The notes beneath the pieces were generated by a model. That model was not told where the DNA came from. It saw only the letters and a list, made by a program, of their open reading frames with translations, and made no database searches. Of a stretch of DNA of 35,665 bases, positions 1-8,346 are shown one piece after another (within the stretch, counting starts at the first letter, position 1; each line of letters opens with the position of its first letter). The DNA is from Acidobacteriota bacterium (lineage in GTDB: Bacteria; Acidobacteriota; Terriglobia; 2-12-FULL-54-10): contig SHUM01000037.1 of assembly GCA_009691245.1 (NCBI GenBank), positions 1 to 35,665 of the forward strand, written 5' to 3'. The translations under genes were made by a program, and so were the position numbers.

Positions 1-6
1 TGTTGC

Positions 7-1083
7 TTAGAATATCTTCAGTTGAATGGTCAGGAATTTCTTGGGGTCGCGGCGGAAGTCGCCCATGAGTTCGCGCATCTCCATGGAAACAGTGCTGAGG
101 TTGTTATAGAGTGTGGGATCGTGGAAGAGCTTGCCTACTGTGCCGTCGCCGTTGCGAATGCCGGTGAGCACGTTGTCGAGATTGGTGATGGCGCTGGTCA
201 GGCGGCGGTGCAGCTCGTCCTCGGTGACCAGCTTGCCAAGCGTTCCCTTACCCTGATTGATGTTGTCGATCAGGGTCGAGCCGCGCGAAACCATGTTGCG
301 CGTTTCCTGATACAGCGCGGGGTCGTTGATCAGCTTAGCCACCGAACCTTCGCCACTCTCTATGCGAGTGGCGATCGACTGCATCTTCAAGACGGTGTCA
401 TTTATGTTGCGGTAGAACTCATCCGACTTGAGCATAAGACCGATGCTGCCCTTGCCGTCGTTGATCTCAGCGATCAGAGCTTCGGCATTGCGCACGGCGC
501 CATCCAGGCGGCGGTACAGCGTGTCATCCTTGATGAATTTTCCGATGGTGCCCTCGCCGGTGTCGATGCTTTCAAACACGGAATTCAGCCGCGTAGTCAG
601 CAAATTCAGATTGGCCAGCAGGTCCGCGCTTCCGCCTACCAACTCCGTGAACTCCGGCGTCTGATGGAACGGCACCGCGCCGCCGGCCTGGACCGGCTGG
701 CCCGCGGATGTGCCCATAGAGATGTTGATGTAGCGCTGACCGAGAAGCCCTTCGGCGGCGATGTATACTTCGGAGTCACTGCGAATATCACCTAGATAAG
801 ATGCACGGATTTCGAGAAGGACTTCCACCGCTTCGTTCTTCGCCGGTCGTCCCGAGTGGCGCACGGAGCGCACGTTGCCAACATCCACGCCCGCCAGGCG
901 CACGACCGCACCGGTCTTCAGGCCACCAGCGTCCGGAGTGTAGCTGACTAGCTGAACTTTGTCAGTCCAGAATGCGCCCGAACCCGAGATCAAGAAAATG
1001 GTGGTGGCCAGCAGAGAAACTCCAGCCAGTGCTACCATGCCGACTTTCAATTGCGACCAGCGAATTTCTTTGCGTTGTGACAT
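7..1083 (-). CDS. mlaD: MlaD-family MCE-domain lipid transport protein
   Basis: This is the substrate-binding, membrane-anchored subunit of an Mla/MCE-type phospholipid ABC transporter, which moves lipids between inner and outer membranes. The 358-residue protein has an N-terminal membrane helix (about residues 13-33) and then an MCE domain (about 42-125, with the GxxVRLAGVDVG segment). The C-terminal half is unusual: five copies of a G-x-G-[ST]-[ILV]-[GA]-x-[LFM] motif begin at Gly176, 210, 244, 278 and 312, exactly 34 residues apart. They probably form a helical tube or coiled extension of the MCE ring (inference). The start is an ATG preceded by a G-rich stretch. It is the last gene of the mlaE-mlaF-mlaD set, 67 bp after mlaF. 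The stop is only a few bases from the window edge, so following genes are unseen. Confidence 0.93.
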   Translation of the reverse strand: MSQRKEIRWSQLKVGMVALAGVSLLATTIFLISGSGAFWTDKVQLVSYTPDAGGLKTGAVVRLAGVDVGNVRSVRHSGRPAKNEAVEVLLEIRASYLGDIRSDSEVYIAAEGLLGQRYINISMGTSAGQPVQAGGAVPFHQTPEFTELVGGSADLLANLNLLTTRLNSVFESIDTGEGTIGKFIKDDTLYRRLDGAVRNAEALIAEINDGKGSIGLMLKSDEFYRNINDTVLKMQSIATRIESGEGSVAKLINDPALYQETRNMVSRGSTLIDNINQGKGTLGKLVTEDELHRRLTSAITNLDNVLTGIRNGDGTVGKLFHDPTLYNNLSTVSMEMRELMGDFRRDPKKFLTIQLKIF

Positions 1084-1150
1084 CTCGCCCCCCAGGCCGG
1101 TTTCCTTCTTCTAGTTCGAAGTGCTCGTATCACTGAAGCTCAGGCTAAGC

Positions 1151-1984
1151 TCACGCCAGAAACTTCTGCAAGTATGGGTCGCCAGAGGCGAGCATATCGT
1201 TCAGCTCGCCGTGGAAAACAATCTCGCCCTCGCGCAGCAGCAGGAACCGTGTGCGTGCCGCCCCTTTTCCCAGATGCGCAGTTCCGTTACGCTCGATGGG
1301 CACCAGCCTGCCCGTTGCTTCATCGTAGCGGAAGCTCGCGATGTAGTAGGCATCCTGCAGTCGGTGCGTTACCAGCAATGAACTCACGCGGTGTACATCG
1401 CGCTGCTTGATGATCAGCGCGATAATGCGCTGCGAGGTGATGGGGTCCAGCCCCGCTGTTGGCGAGTCGTAGAGCAGCAACGGAGGTCGGCTGACCATGG
1501 CGCGGGCGATGGAGACGCGGCGGCGCATGCCTCCGGATAATTCGGAGGGAAACTGGTCATAGGTGTGCTCCAGTTCCACGAAGCGCAGCGACTCACGCAC
1601 GCGCCGCTCGGCCTCGCCATCGGAGACCTCTGGCATGCGCTCGAAGGCATAGCCCACGTTTTCGCCGATGGTGAGCGAGTCAAATAGCGCGCCCTCCTGA
1701 AAGACCATGCCGATGTTGCGGCGCGCAGGAAATAACTCTTCCTCGCTCAGATGCGTGATGTCCTGACCCAGCACGCGAATCGCGCCGGCATCAGCTTCGA
1801 GCAGGCCTATGGCCAGCTTCAGCATCACGGATTTTCCCGCGCCAGCTGTACCCAATATGATCTTTGTCTCGCCCGGATCGAGTCCGAAGCTGACATCGCG
1901 CAGCACTGGATCGCCACCGAATCCAATGGTTACGGCGTCAAACGTGATCACCGCATCTTGCGAATTGGTCACCTGTTCGCTCAT
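1151..1984 (-). CDS. mlaF: MlaF-like ABC transporter ATP-binding protein
   Basis: This is the ATPase of the Mla/MCE lipid transporter, acting at the cytoplasmic face with the MlaE permease. The 277-residue protein shows a Walker A motif GTAGAGKS (45-52), a Q-loop VFQEG, the signature LSGGMRRR (149-156), a Walker B LLLYD ending at Asp173, a D-loop GLDP and a switch histidine in VTHR (His207). The residue after the Walker B aspartate is Ser174, not the usual catalytic glutamate. The codon reads TCG, two changes from GAG, so it does not look like a simple sequencing error. An insert rich in charged residues (about 218-250) precedes a final beta segment. The start overlaps no other gene. A palindromic repeat lies between it and mlaE upstream. 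Confidence 0.93.
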   Translation of the reverse strand: MSEQVTNSQDAVITFDAVTIGFGGDPVLRDVSFGLDPGETKIILGTAGAGKSVMLKLAIGLLEADAGAIRVLGQDITHLSEEELFPARRNIGMVFQEGALFDSLTIGENVGYAFERMPEVSDGEAERRVRESLRFVELEHTYDQFPSELSGGMRRRVSIARAMVSRPPLLLYDSPTAGLDPITSQRIIALIIKQRDVHRVSSLLVTHRLQDAYYIASFRYDEATGRLVPIERNGTAHLGKGAARTRFLLLREGEIVFHGELNDMLASGDPYLQKFLA

Positions 1985-1996
1985 CGTTTCACAACG

Positions 1997-2081
1997 CCCT
2001 CATCACGAGCACAGCGAGGGAGAGGCTTTTGCTGCTGTGCGGAAACTGAAAACAGGTCCCTCGCTGTGCCCGGGATGGCGA
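1997..2081. repeat. Imperfect palindrome, AGCG-N-AGCGA family (copy A)
   Basis: The left arm (1997-2030) and right arm (2048-2081) are imperfect inverted repeats that share CACAGCGAGGGA and an ACAGGTCC/GAGGCTTTT end. This diverged copy belongs to the same family as those at 28770, 30967, 32889 and 34898. It sits between mlaE and mlaF, inside what looks like one transcription unit, so it would be transcribed as a hairpin. Confidence 0.75.
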
Positions 2082-2098
2082 CTATCCAATAAAGCCTG

Positions 2099-2869
2099 CT
2101 ACTCCAGCGTCACCAGCAGAAGTTTGGTGATAAAGAAATCGCTGATCAGGATCATCACCGAGGCCGCCACCACGGCCTGTGTGGTCGAGCGGCCCACGCC
2201 TTCCGTACCACCGCGCGTGCGTAACCCGTAGTGGCAGCCCACCAGCGCCACGATAAAGGCAAAGATGAAAGGCTTGATCAGTCCCTGAAACATATCTTCG
2301 AACTCCAGCGCGTTTATGGCGCTCTGCCAGTACTGCTGCGGATTCAGGCGCAGCATGAATAAAGAAGTCGCGAAGCCACCGAGCAGTCCCATGAAATCGG
2401 AGACGATGGTTAGCATCGGCAGCATGATGACGGTGGCCAGCAGGCGCGGGGTAACCAGCTTGCGGCCCGGGTCGGTGCCCAGCGCGCGCATGGCGTCAAT
2501 CTGCTCACTCACCTTCATTGACCCCAGCTCGGAGGCGATGCCCGAGCTGTTCCGCCCGGCGACCATTAGCGAAGTCAGCACCGGGCCCAGCTCGCGCACC
2601 AAGCTCAACATGACCAACTGCCCCGTGATGGACGTTTCGCCAAAAGTACTCAGTGTGTTGGACATTTGCAGCGCTAGTACGGCGCCCGTGAAAAAGCCGG
2701 TGAGAATAACGATGGGCAGCGACCCGAAGCCGATGCGGTCCATCTGCGTAATGACGTCGTCAAAGTAGTGCGGCGGGCGGAAAATATTTTGAATGGCGCG
2801 CATGGAAAGGACTGTAAAGTCCTGGACGGCCATCACTCCTTGCTTGGCATACTCGTTCAGTAGATTCAA
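2099..2869 (-). CDS. mlaE: MlaE-family ABC transporter permease
   Basis: This is the integral-membrane permease of the MCE/Mla phospholipid transport system. The 256-residue length matches the family (about 250-260). It shows the characteristic MlaE core: a GFFTGAVLALQ segment (about 59-69), the conserved LVRELGPVLTSLMVAGR block (about 89-105), and the ELGSMKVSEQIDAMRALGTDP coupling-helix region that docks on MlaF. Four to five hydrophobic segments follow, ending in a GGTEGVGRSTTQAVV stretch typical of these permeases. Downstream are mlaF and mlaD in the usual order. Upstream, 83 bp away, is a small membrane-anchored protein that may belong to the same unit. Confidence 0.95.
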   Translation of the reverse strand: MNLLNEYAKQGVMAVQDFTVLSMRAIQNIFRPPHYFDDVITQMDRIGFGSLPIVILTGFFTGAVLALQMSNTLSTFGETSITGQLVMLSLVRELGPVLTSLMVAGRNSSGIASELGSMKVSEQIDAMRALGTDPGRKLVTPRLLATVIMLPMLTIVSDFMGLLGGFATSLFMLRLNPQQYWQSAINALEFEDMFQGLIKPFIFAFIVALVGCHYGLRTRGGTEGVGRSTTQAVVAASVMILISDFFITKLLLVTLE

Positions 2870-2952
2870 TTCGGTTCAGGCTCCCCGTCTGGTGGCTGTC
2901 CTGATGCCCAACGTAATAACCCAACATAAAGCAATGCAACGCTGCTGGTGAA

Positions 2953-3549
2953 TCAAATGAAGCTGGTGCGCGGCAAATCGTCAATTGACTCTTCGGCCCA
3001 GGATCGCCGCATCTGCAGTTCGTGAATGCGCCAGTGGCCCTCTTCGCGGATTAACTGGTAGCGCACCGGATAGCGCTGTCCGCGATAATCCTCCACCAGT
3101 CCCCACAGCACTGCCGACTGGCTGCGCAGTATGCGGCTCCAGATGTGCATGTTTTGCGCCCGCGAGAATTCCTCGTGGCGACCCACCCATGCCTGGAACA
3201 TCGGCAGACTGTTATCCGCGCGGTAGTCGGCGGAGAACAGTTGATACGCCTCGTCAATGCGTCCGTCACGAATGGCCTCGGCCTGCTGTTCCACAACGCG
3301 AATCGCCGCCGCCGTCCCGATCCAAGAATAAATGAGAAACCCCGCTGTAAGGATCACCGATAGTGCCAGGGCAGTCCGAAGGACCTTCCATGCCCTGCGG
3401 ACACGGACGGCTTGCAATCGCCTGCGTTGCCTTGCCGGCGAAGCTGTTCCCGAACACACTGCGACCGTTTCCGGAGCAATACCCAGACCTCCGTTACTGG
3501 CTGGGGGATCGCTCACCGTCTCCGGGATAGTGGAAATTTCATCTGGCAT
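2953..3549 (-). CDS. Membrane-anchored hypothetical protein, NTF2/DUF4864-like C-terminus
   Basis: The protein has 198 residues. The first ~50 are low-complexity and then Arg-rich, followed by one transmembrane helix (about 57-80) and a soluble C-terminal domain. That domain begins with a helix (VVEQQAEAIRDGRIDEAYQLF) and continues with alternating strands ending in HWRIHEL. This pattern resembles small NTF2-like/DUF4864 domains, in which a helix carrying an AY.LFS motif precedes a curved sheet. No catalytic motif is visible. The gene lies 14 bp after the enoyl-CoA hydratase and 83 bp before mlaE, so it is probably co-transcribed with both. An accessory role in the envelope is possible but unproven. 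No strong ribosome binding site is visible. Confidence 0.7.
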   Translation of the reverse strand: MPDEISTIPETVSDPPASNGGLGIAPETVAVCSGTASPARQRRRLQAVRVRRAWKVLRTALALSVILTAGFLIYSWIGTAAAIRVVEQQAEAIRDGRIDEAYQLFSADYRADNSLPMFQAWVGRHEEFSRAQNMHIWSRILRSQSAVLWGLVEDYRGQRYPVRYQLIREEGHWRIHELQMRRSWAEESIDDLPRTSFI

Positions 3550-3563
3550 GGCTTTTGTTTCGC

Positions 3564-4436
3564 CTACTTGTCCTTCCAGACGGGCTTGCGTTTTTCCACT
3601 GCGGCGCGCAACCCTTCCTGGGCGTCGGACAGATCCATCAACTGATTCAGATAAATATCAGCGGACCGGCGCAGCGCCTGATTGATGGGAACTCCGATGG
3701 TCTCATAGAGAACTTTTTTGGCCATTTCCAGCACAGGCGCGCTCTGCTCGGTGATCTTGACGAGCACCTTGGTGACTTCCGCGTCGAGCTGATCCTCCGG
3801 CACCAGCCGGTTGACCAATCCCAGCCGCGCCGCTTCCTGCGCGCTGAGCGGCTCGCCGGTGAGGATCATTTCCAGCGCGCGCTTATGTCCTATGGCGTGC
3901 GGCAGAATCACCGAGGCCAGCGGAGGGTAGACGCCGATCTTGATCTCCGGCTGTGCGAAACGCGCTTTGGGCGTGGCCACAATCATATCGGCCAGCGCCG
4001 CCAGCTCGCAGCCCGCGCCGATGGCCGGTCCGTTGACCACGGCGACCACGGGCTTGGAAATATCCATCATGGCGTTGAACACGTTCTGGAAGGCTTCCAG
4101 CGTCTGATAGGCACGCTCGGGCCGGGAGTCCTCCACGGCCATCCCGGCCGAGAACGCCGTACAGTCCTTTGCGGCCTGAATCACCAGTGCGCGCACCGTG
4201 GACTGCTCCGAGAGGCTCCCAATGGCGCGCCCGATTTCGTCCATCATATCGTAGGTGAGAACATTGTACGGCGGGCGCTTCATCGTCAGCCAGGCGACGT
4301 TGGCCTTAAAGTCGATGGTGATATGCTGCAGTGGGCGATTCTTGCGCTCCGAGTCGCCGGTGGTGAATACAAATTCGGATTCACCAGTCGCAGGCGTCTC
4401 CGGTTCAGTTACCGGTTCTGGTTCGATCTCTGCCAT
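3564..4436 (-). CDS. Enoyl-CoA hydratase/isomerase family protein
   Basis: This crotonase-fold enzyme probably hydrates an enoyl-CoA in fatty-acid or related acyl-CoA breakdown. The protein is 290 residues, with an acidic Pro/Glu-rich extension of about 30 residues before the core. The oxyanion-hole segment CTAFSAGM, the GPAIGAGCELA block and FAQPEIKIG each carry the expected elements. Both acidic positions of the hydratase pair (the Glu in GCELA and the Glu in QPEI) are present. The usual 'GIIPG' after that block is replaced by GVYPP. The ATG follows a strong GAGGAGG ribosome site. The thiolase gene lies 28 bp upstream, so the pair is likely an operon for beta-oxidation-type chemistry. The exact substrate cannot be read from the sequence. 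Confidence 0.9.
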   Translation of the reverse strand: MAEIEPEPVTEPETPATGESEFVFTTGDSERKNRPLQHITIDFKANVAWLTMKRPPYNVLTYDMMDEIGRAIGSLSEQSTVRALVIQAAKDCTAFSAGMAVEDSRPERAYQTLEAFQNVFNAMMDISKPVVAVVNGPAIGAGCELAALADMIVATPKARFAQPEIKIGVYPPLASVILPHAIGHKRALEMILTGEPLSAQEAARLGLVNRLVPEDQLDAEVTKVLVKITEQSAPVLEMAKKVLYETIGVPINQALRRSADIYLNQLMDLSDAQEGLRAAVEKRKPVWKDK

Positions 4437-4464
4437 CGCAACCTCCTCGCAAGCCAGCTCGTCG

Positions 4465-5646
4465 TTATGCCGTCATCTCCACAGCCATCGCTACGCCCAT
4501 CCCGCCGCTGACGCATAGCGTAGCCAATCCACGCTCCCCGCCATGCTGACGCAACGCGTGCAACAGCGTAACCAACACGCGCGTGCCGCTGCATCCAATC
4601 GGATGGCCCAGCGAGATCGCGCCGCCATGAACATTCAGCTTTTTACGGTCGAACTTCAACTCGCGGTCGCAGGCCAGCACCTGAGCGGCGAAAGCCTCGT
4701 TCAACTCGATCAGCGCGAAGTCTTCCATCTTCCAGTCAATCCGCCCGAGCAGCTTGCGCACCGCCGGAACCGGTCCTATGCCCATGATGGAAGGATCGAC
4801 GCCTACTGAGGTGAAGCCTACGATGCGCGCCATCGGCTTTAATCCCCACTCCTTCAGCTTGCGCTCCGAGACCAACACGGTGGCCGCTGCACCGTCTGTG
4901 ATTCCGCTCGAATTACCCGCTGTTACCGTGCCGGTCTTTGAAAATACAGTTGGCAACTTGGTCATCGACTCAATGGTCGCACCCATGCGCACATGCTCGT
5001 CCAGCTCGTGCATGCGCGTGGACTTCTTTTCCTTTATCTCTATCGGCACGATCTCGCTCCTAAACCACCCATTTTTCGTGGCCGCCTCGGCGCGATTCTG
5101 GCTGGAGAGCGCGTACTCGTCCTGCTCCTGGCGGCTGATGCCGTGCAGTCCGCCGAGCTTCTCCGCGGTCTCGCCCATTAGCATATTCGAAAGCGGATCC
5201 TGAAAGCCGTCCTTATACATCGCGTCGGTGACAACTTGATTACCTAGGCGGTAGCCCCAGCGCGCATTTTCGAGCAAGTAGGGCAAGCGGCTCATCGACT
5301 CCGTGCCGCCGGCCAGCACGCAATCCAGATTGCCCTGCTGAATCTCCTGGTAGCCCAGCGCGACAGCCAACAGTCCGCTGGCGCACGCCTGATTGACGGT
5401 ATACGCGGGCGAAGTCTCCGGCACTCCGGCCCGATAGCTGATCTGCCGGGCCACGTTTGGCCCGCCGCCGGCCTGCCGTCCGTTGCCGAAAATCCCCTGC
5501 TCGATAAACTCTGGCTTCACGCCCGCGCGCTCAATGGCAGCCTTGGCGGCGATGGTGCCCATGTCCGCCGATGAAAAATCCATCAACGATCCGCCAAATT
5601 TCCCAATGGGTGTTCTTACAGCCGAAACTACATAGACAGGTTCCAC
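4465..5646 (-). CDS. Thiolase (acetyl-CoA acetyltransferase family)
   Basis: This is a thiolase that condenses or cleaves acyl-CoA with acetyl-CoA. Its 393 residues match the family norm. The nucleophilic Cys88 sits in NQACASG, the general-base His348 in LGHPIGCSG, and the second catalytic Cys378 in CVSGGMG. The NEAFAAQ motif is also present. All parts of the active site are intact. The start is read as GTG at 5644-5646, just behind a GAGGAGG ribosome site; no in-frame ATG fits better. It is the first gene of the minus-strand run that continues through enoyl-CoA hydratase into the mla genes. A TATAAT-like minus-strand -10 element lies upstream at 5733-5738 but lacks a clear -35. Biosynthetic versus degradative use cannot be told. 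Confidence 0.94.
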   Translation of the reverse strand: MEPVYVVSAVRTPIGKFGGSLMDFSSADMGTIAAKAAIERAGVKPEFIEQGIFGNGRQAGGGPNVARQISYRAGVPETSPAYTVNQACASGLLAVALGYQEIQQGNLDCVLAGGTESMSRLPYLLENARWGYRLGNQVVTDAMYKDGFQDPLSNMLMGETAEKLGGLHGISRQEQDEYALSSQNRAEAATKNGWFRSEIVPIEIKEKKSTRMHELDEHVRMGATIESMTKLPTVFSKTGTVTAGNSSGITDGAAATVLVSERKLKEWGLKPMARIVGFTSVGVDPSIMGIGPVPAVRKLLGRIDWKMEDFALIELNEAFAAQVLACDRELKFDRKKLNVHGGAISLGHPIGCSGTRVLVTLLHALRQHGGERGLATLCVSGGMGVAMAVEMTA

Positions 5647-5784
5647 ACGGCCTCCTCAGGCTTGAAGCAACATTTTAGCACACGGCTCCATTACACAGAC
5701 GAATGCGCCGAGGCTCCTTCTTGACGTTCAGAATTATAAAGTAGCAAGTCAATCAGAGGTGGATCTATGAATCGAATGCGCTGA

Positions 5785-6390
5785 CTACGTGCGTGAGGCG
5801 CCCAGAACCAGCGAGAGGAACTCCTCGCGTGTCTGATTCTGGTCGCGGAAAATGCCCAGCATGGCGCTGGTAACGGTCTGCGAGTGTTGCTTTTCGACGC
5901 CGCGCATCATCATGCATAAGTGTCGCGCCTCGATTACAACGCCCACGCCCTGCGGGCTGATCTTCTCCTGAATGGTCTCGGCGATCTGGTGCGTCAGCCG
6001 CTCCTGAATCTGCAAACGCCGCGCAAACATATCCACCAAGCGTGGAATCTTGCTCAGGCCCACGACCTTCTTGTTTGGCACATATGCCACATGGCATTTG
6101 CCAAGAAATGGCAGCATATGGTGCTCGCACAGGCTGAACAACTCGATGTCCTTGACGATGACCATCTCATCGTAAGTTACGCTGAACAGCGCGCCGTTGA
6201 GTACACGCTCGGAGCTCATTTGGTAGCCGCTGGTCAGATACCGCAGTGCATTTGCAGCGCGCATAGGCGTATCGCGCAGCCCCTCGCGTGTGGGGTCTTC
6301 GCCCAATTCAATTAACATGCGGCGCACCAGCCCGCTTACTGGGTCGGCAGCAGAGGTCTTGCTAGCAGATGATTTCTTTTTAGCAGCCAT
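5785..6390 (-). CDS. folE: GTP cyclohydrolase I (FolE, type IA)
   Basis: This enzyme converts GTP to 7,8-dihydroneopterin triphosphate, the entry step to folate, tetrahydrobiopterin and queuosine precursors. With the ATG at 6390 the protein is 201 residues. The reading frame stays open further upstream, but that extension runs antiparallel to no homologous sequence, and the chosen ATG has a GAGGGGA ribosome site. Zinc ligands Cys88 and His91 (LCEHHMLPF) and Cys159 (HLCMMMRG) mark a zinc-dependent type IA enzyme. [11 protein letters not shown] and the [15 protein letters not shown] start of the core are both clear. It overlaps the upstream pterin synthase paralogue by 11 bp, which suggests translational coupling within a pterin operon. 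Confidence 0.96.
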   Translation of the reverse strand: MAAKKKSSASKTSAADPVSGLVRRMLIELGEDPTREGLRDTPMRAANALRYLTSGYQMSSERVLNGALFSVTYDEMVIVKDIELFSLCEHHMLPFLGKCHVAYVPNKKVVGLSKIPRLVDMFARRLQIQERLTHQIAETIQEKISPQGVGVVIEARHLCMMMRGVEKQHSQTVTSAMLGIFRDQNQTREEFLSLVLGASRT

Positions 6391-6817
6391 TAGTCCCCTC
6401 ACCCGTGTACTCAAAAAAGTTGGAGCTGGTTTCCTCCAGCCGCACACGCTCCAGTCGAGCGTGCCGCGCCGAGGGCAGCTCGCTCCAGCGCTCTCGCACG
6501 ATGTGATAAATTTGCACGCAGAGGTTTTCCGTGGTGGGTACCAGGTTGGCGAAACCCGGATCGTCATTGAGATTGATTTGATCGAAGCGATTTAGTATCT
6601 TGCGCTCGGCGAGGCCGTCCAGCTCAGTCAGGTCCACCACCATGCCCGTTCGTCCATCGACGGGTCCGGCGATTGTGATCTCCACATGGTAGTTGTGGCC
6701 ATGTCCGCCGGGGTTGTTACACTTGCCGTAGACGAGTGTATTTTCGGCGGCCTCCAGCGCTGGATTGTGCAGCCGGTGCGATGCGGAAAACCAATATCGT
6801 CGTGTGAGATGGACCAT
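6380..6817 (-). CDS. 6-pyruvoyl-tetrahydropterin synthase-like protein, catalytic His replaced by Gln
   Basis: This is a member of the PTPS/QueD family (T-fold), 145 residues from the ATG at 6817. Zinc ligands His14, His39 and His41 and the active-site Cys33 ([14 protein letters not shown]) are kept, as are PTTEN (94-98) and the C-terminal Glu129. The D-H dyad that normally completes the catalytic triad reads Asp79-Gln80 (FDQINLN); the codon is CAA. The protein may therefore be altered in activity or may act with its neighbour. It lies 20 bp downstream of an intact paralogue and overlaps folE. A frame extension upstream of the chosen ATG would run into the neighbouring gene and is not supported. 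Confidence 0.88.
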   Translation of the reverse strand: MVHLTRRYWFSASHRLHNPALEAAENTLVYGKCNNPGGHGHNYHVEITIAGPVDGRTGMVVDLTELDGLAERKILNRFDQINLNDDPGFANLVPTTENLCVQIYHIVRERWSELPSARHARLERVRLEETSSNFFEYTGEGTNGC

Positions 6818-6837
6818 GCCAATCGTCTCCGGTATCG

Positions 6838-7320
6838 TTACGCCGCTCCGGGACCGAAGTAATCGGCGAAGAGGTCGGGCGTTTCGTAGAGGCGGATGCG
6901 GTGCAACTCGCAGAACTCGAGGCGCGGGACGAGCATCTGCCATATCTCCACGGCAATGTTCTCCGTGGTGGGAATAACGTGTCGGAATACGGGGACTTCT
7001 TCGTTGAGGAAGCGATGGTCGAGCACGTCCAGCACTTCGCGATTCAGCACTTCCTTCAGTTGCTTGAGGTCTACTACCATCCCTGAGCGCTCGCTGATGC
7101 GTCCGCGCACAGTTACTTCCAGCACATAGTTATGCCCGTGGCCGTGCGGGTTATTGCACTTGCCGTATAGATTCTTGTTTTCCGCGGGCGTCAGCGCGGG
7201 GCTGTGATAAAAATGCGAGGCGGAAAACTCAGCCCGCCGGGTGAGATACACGGTGGGTTGTGAGGCACTATTGTTGCTGAGGACGGGACTGGGCGCGGAA
7301 CTCGAAGTGTTCTCTGGCAT
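6838..7320 (-). CDS. 6-pyruvoyl-tetrahydropterin / 6-carboxytetrahydropterin synthase
   Basis: This PTPS/QueD-family enzyme acts on dihydroneopterin triphosphate, the product of the adjacent folE. The protein is 160 residues from the ATG at 7320, including an ~22-residue Ser/Pro-rich leader. Zinc ligands are His36, His61 and His63. Catalytic Cys55, Asp101 and His102 (VLDHRFLN) and Glu146 (YETP) are all in place. The YGKCNNPHGHGHNY block resembles the mammalian PTPS form more than the shorter E. coli QueD motif, so a tetrahydrobiopterin-type role is possible. No queC, queE or sepiapterin reductase is visible here to decide. It sits 8 bp after a glycosyltransferase and 20 bp before its paralogue. 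Confidence 0.93.
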   Translation of the reverse strand: MPENTSSSAPSPVLSNNSASQPTVYLTRRAEFSASHFYHSPALTPAENKNLYGKCNNPHGHGHNYVLEVTVRGRISERSGMVVDLKQLKEVLNREVLDVLDHRFLNEEVPVFRHVIPTTENIAVEIWQMLVPRLEFCELHRIRLYETPDLFADYFGPGAA

Positions 7321-7328
7321 GAACCTCA

Positions 7329-8252
7329 CTATCGGCCTCCGCTTGAATATCGACGGCCCTTCCAGCTTACACCTAAATTCCGAGAATACCGCCAATAGGA
7401 GTTTATGAGCAACAGGAAAACAATTGCCGCGCCGGGTGGATAGTACACGCTCCAACGTGGACGCGCGACAAGCCGTAGCGCTGCGGCGCACAATGCTCGG
7501 GTGTCGCGCCCGAGCAGTAAGAATAGGTTCTTGGTCCAGCCCTCCCACATATCTCCGAAGCGGAGGTACATGCGCGTACTCACAACGCCGCGCCCCGATC
7601 CAAACCATATTCGATAGCCTGCCTGCTTCACGCGCTTTGCCAGCGCCACATCTTCGAGCAGTTCGCCGCGAATTGCCTCATGCCCGCCCACGGCATCGTA
7701 TGTTGCACGACGAATCAAAATATATTGGCCGTTGGCGGCGGCGTGCGCGTCGGCGGGGTCATTCACGCGGTCGAAGCTGTAGAGCTGCGCCAACTGATCA
7801 TAGATGATGGGGATGACGGCCTTCTCCCACCACGTCTCGGTAATCTGCTCCGGTGAAAATGAAAGCTGATGCAGGCCCTCGCGCTCCGCCCGCTCGATGA
7901 TGGTGGATATCTTACCTGGCGCGTGGCGCGTGTCGGAGTCGGTGAACAGTAGCCACTCGCCGCGTGCGTGCTGCACGGCGATATGCAGCGCATGATTCTT
8001 GCCAAGCCATTCAGCCGGCAATGGCGGCACGCGGATCAAGAGAACGTGGGAATGCCGCGCGGCTATACTTTCAACGATTCGTGCCGTCCCATCCTCAGAG
8101 GAATCGTCAGCAACAATAATTTCAATGGAGTCGCCTTGCACGGAGTCCTGTGCCAGCAGCGACTCGATGCACGCGGCGATATTCTCCTGCTCATTGCGCG
8201 CAGGAATCAGGACGCTTACGCGCTGGTTGTGGGTGGCGCCGGAAAGAGTCAT
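7329..8252 (-). CDS. Family 2 glycosyltransferase (CrtQ/HpnB-like), short form
   Basis: This is a GT-A fold glycosyltransferase, 307 residues. The N-terminal VSVLIPARNEQENI strand-loop binds nucleotide sugar. VADDSSEDG and TDSDTRH supply the acidic metal-binding residues, and a GELLEDVALAKRVKQAG block carries the catalytic acidic ED. The C-terminus ends in one hydrophobic helix followed by SWKGRRY, the usual tail of membrane-associated carotenoid/hopanoid-type GT2 enzymes. Those enzymes are typically about 370-400 residues with two or three terminal helices. Here the section between the catalytic domain and the last helix is shortened. Only 8 bp separate it from the pterin synthase gene, so it probably heads that operon. 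The acceptor is unknown. Confidence 0.87.
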   Translation of the reverse strand: MTLSGATHNQRVSVLIPARNEQENIAACIESLLAQDSVQGDSIEIIVADDSSEDGTARIVESIAARHSHVLLIRVPPLPAEWLGKNHALHIAVQHARGEWLLFTDSDTRHAPGKISTIIERAEREGLHQLSFSPEQITETWWEKAVIPIIYDQLAQLYSFDRVNDPADAHAAANGQYILIRRATYDAVGGHEAIRGELLEDVALAKRVKQAGYRIWFGSGRGVVSTRMYLRFGDMWEGWTKNLFLLLGRDTRALCAAALRLVARPRWSVYYPPGAAIVFLLLINSYWRYSRNLGVSWKGRRYSSGGR

Positions 8253-8346
8253 CTACACTGCCTCAGCCTGCGCTGCCAAAAATCCGCTATCATAGAGGGG
8301 GTATGCTTCATCGTAAAATGTTTTTGGGCAGGAGACCGACACAGCC

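Noticed and set aside
3555-4511. 318-residue plus-strand frame
   Set aside because: It is antisense to the enoyl-CoA hydratase gene, which has intact active-site motifs.
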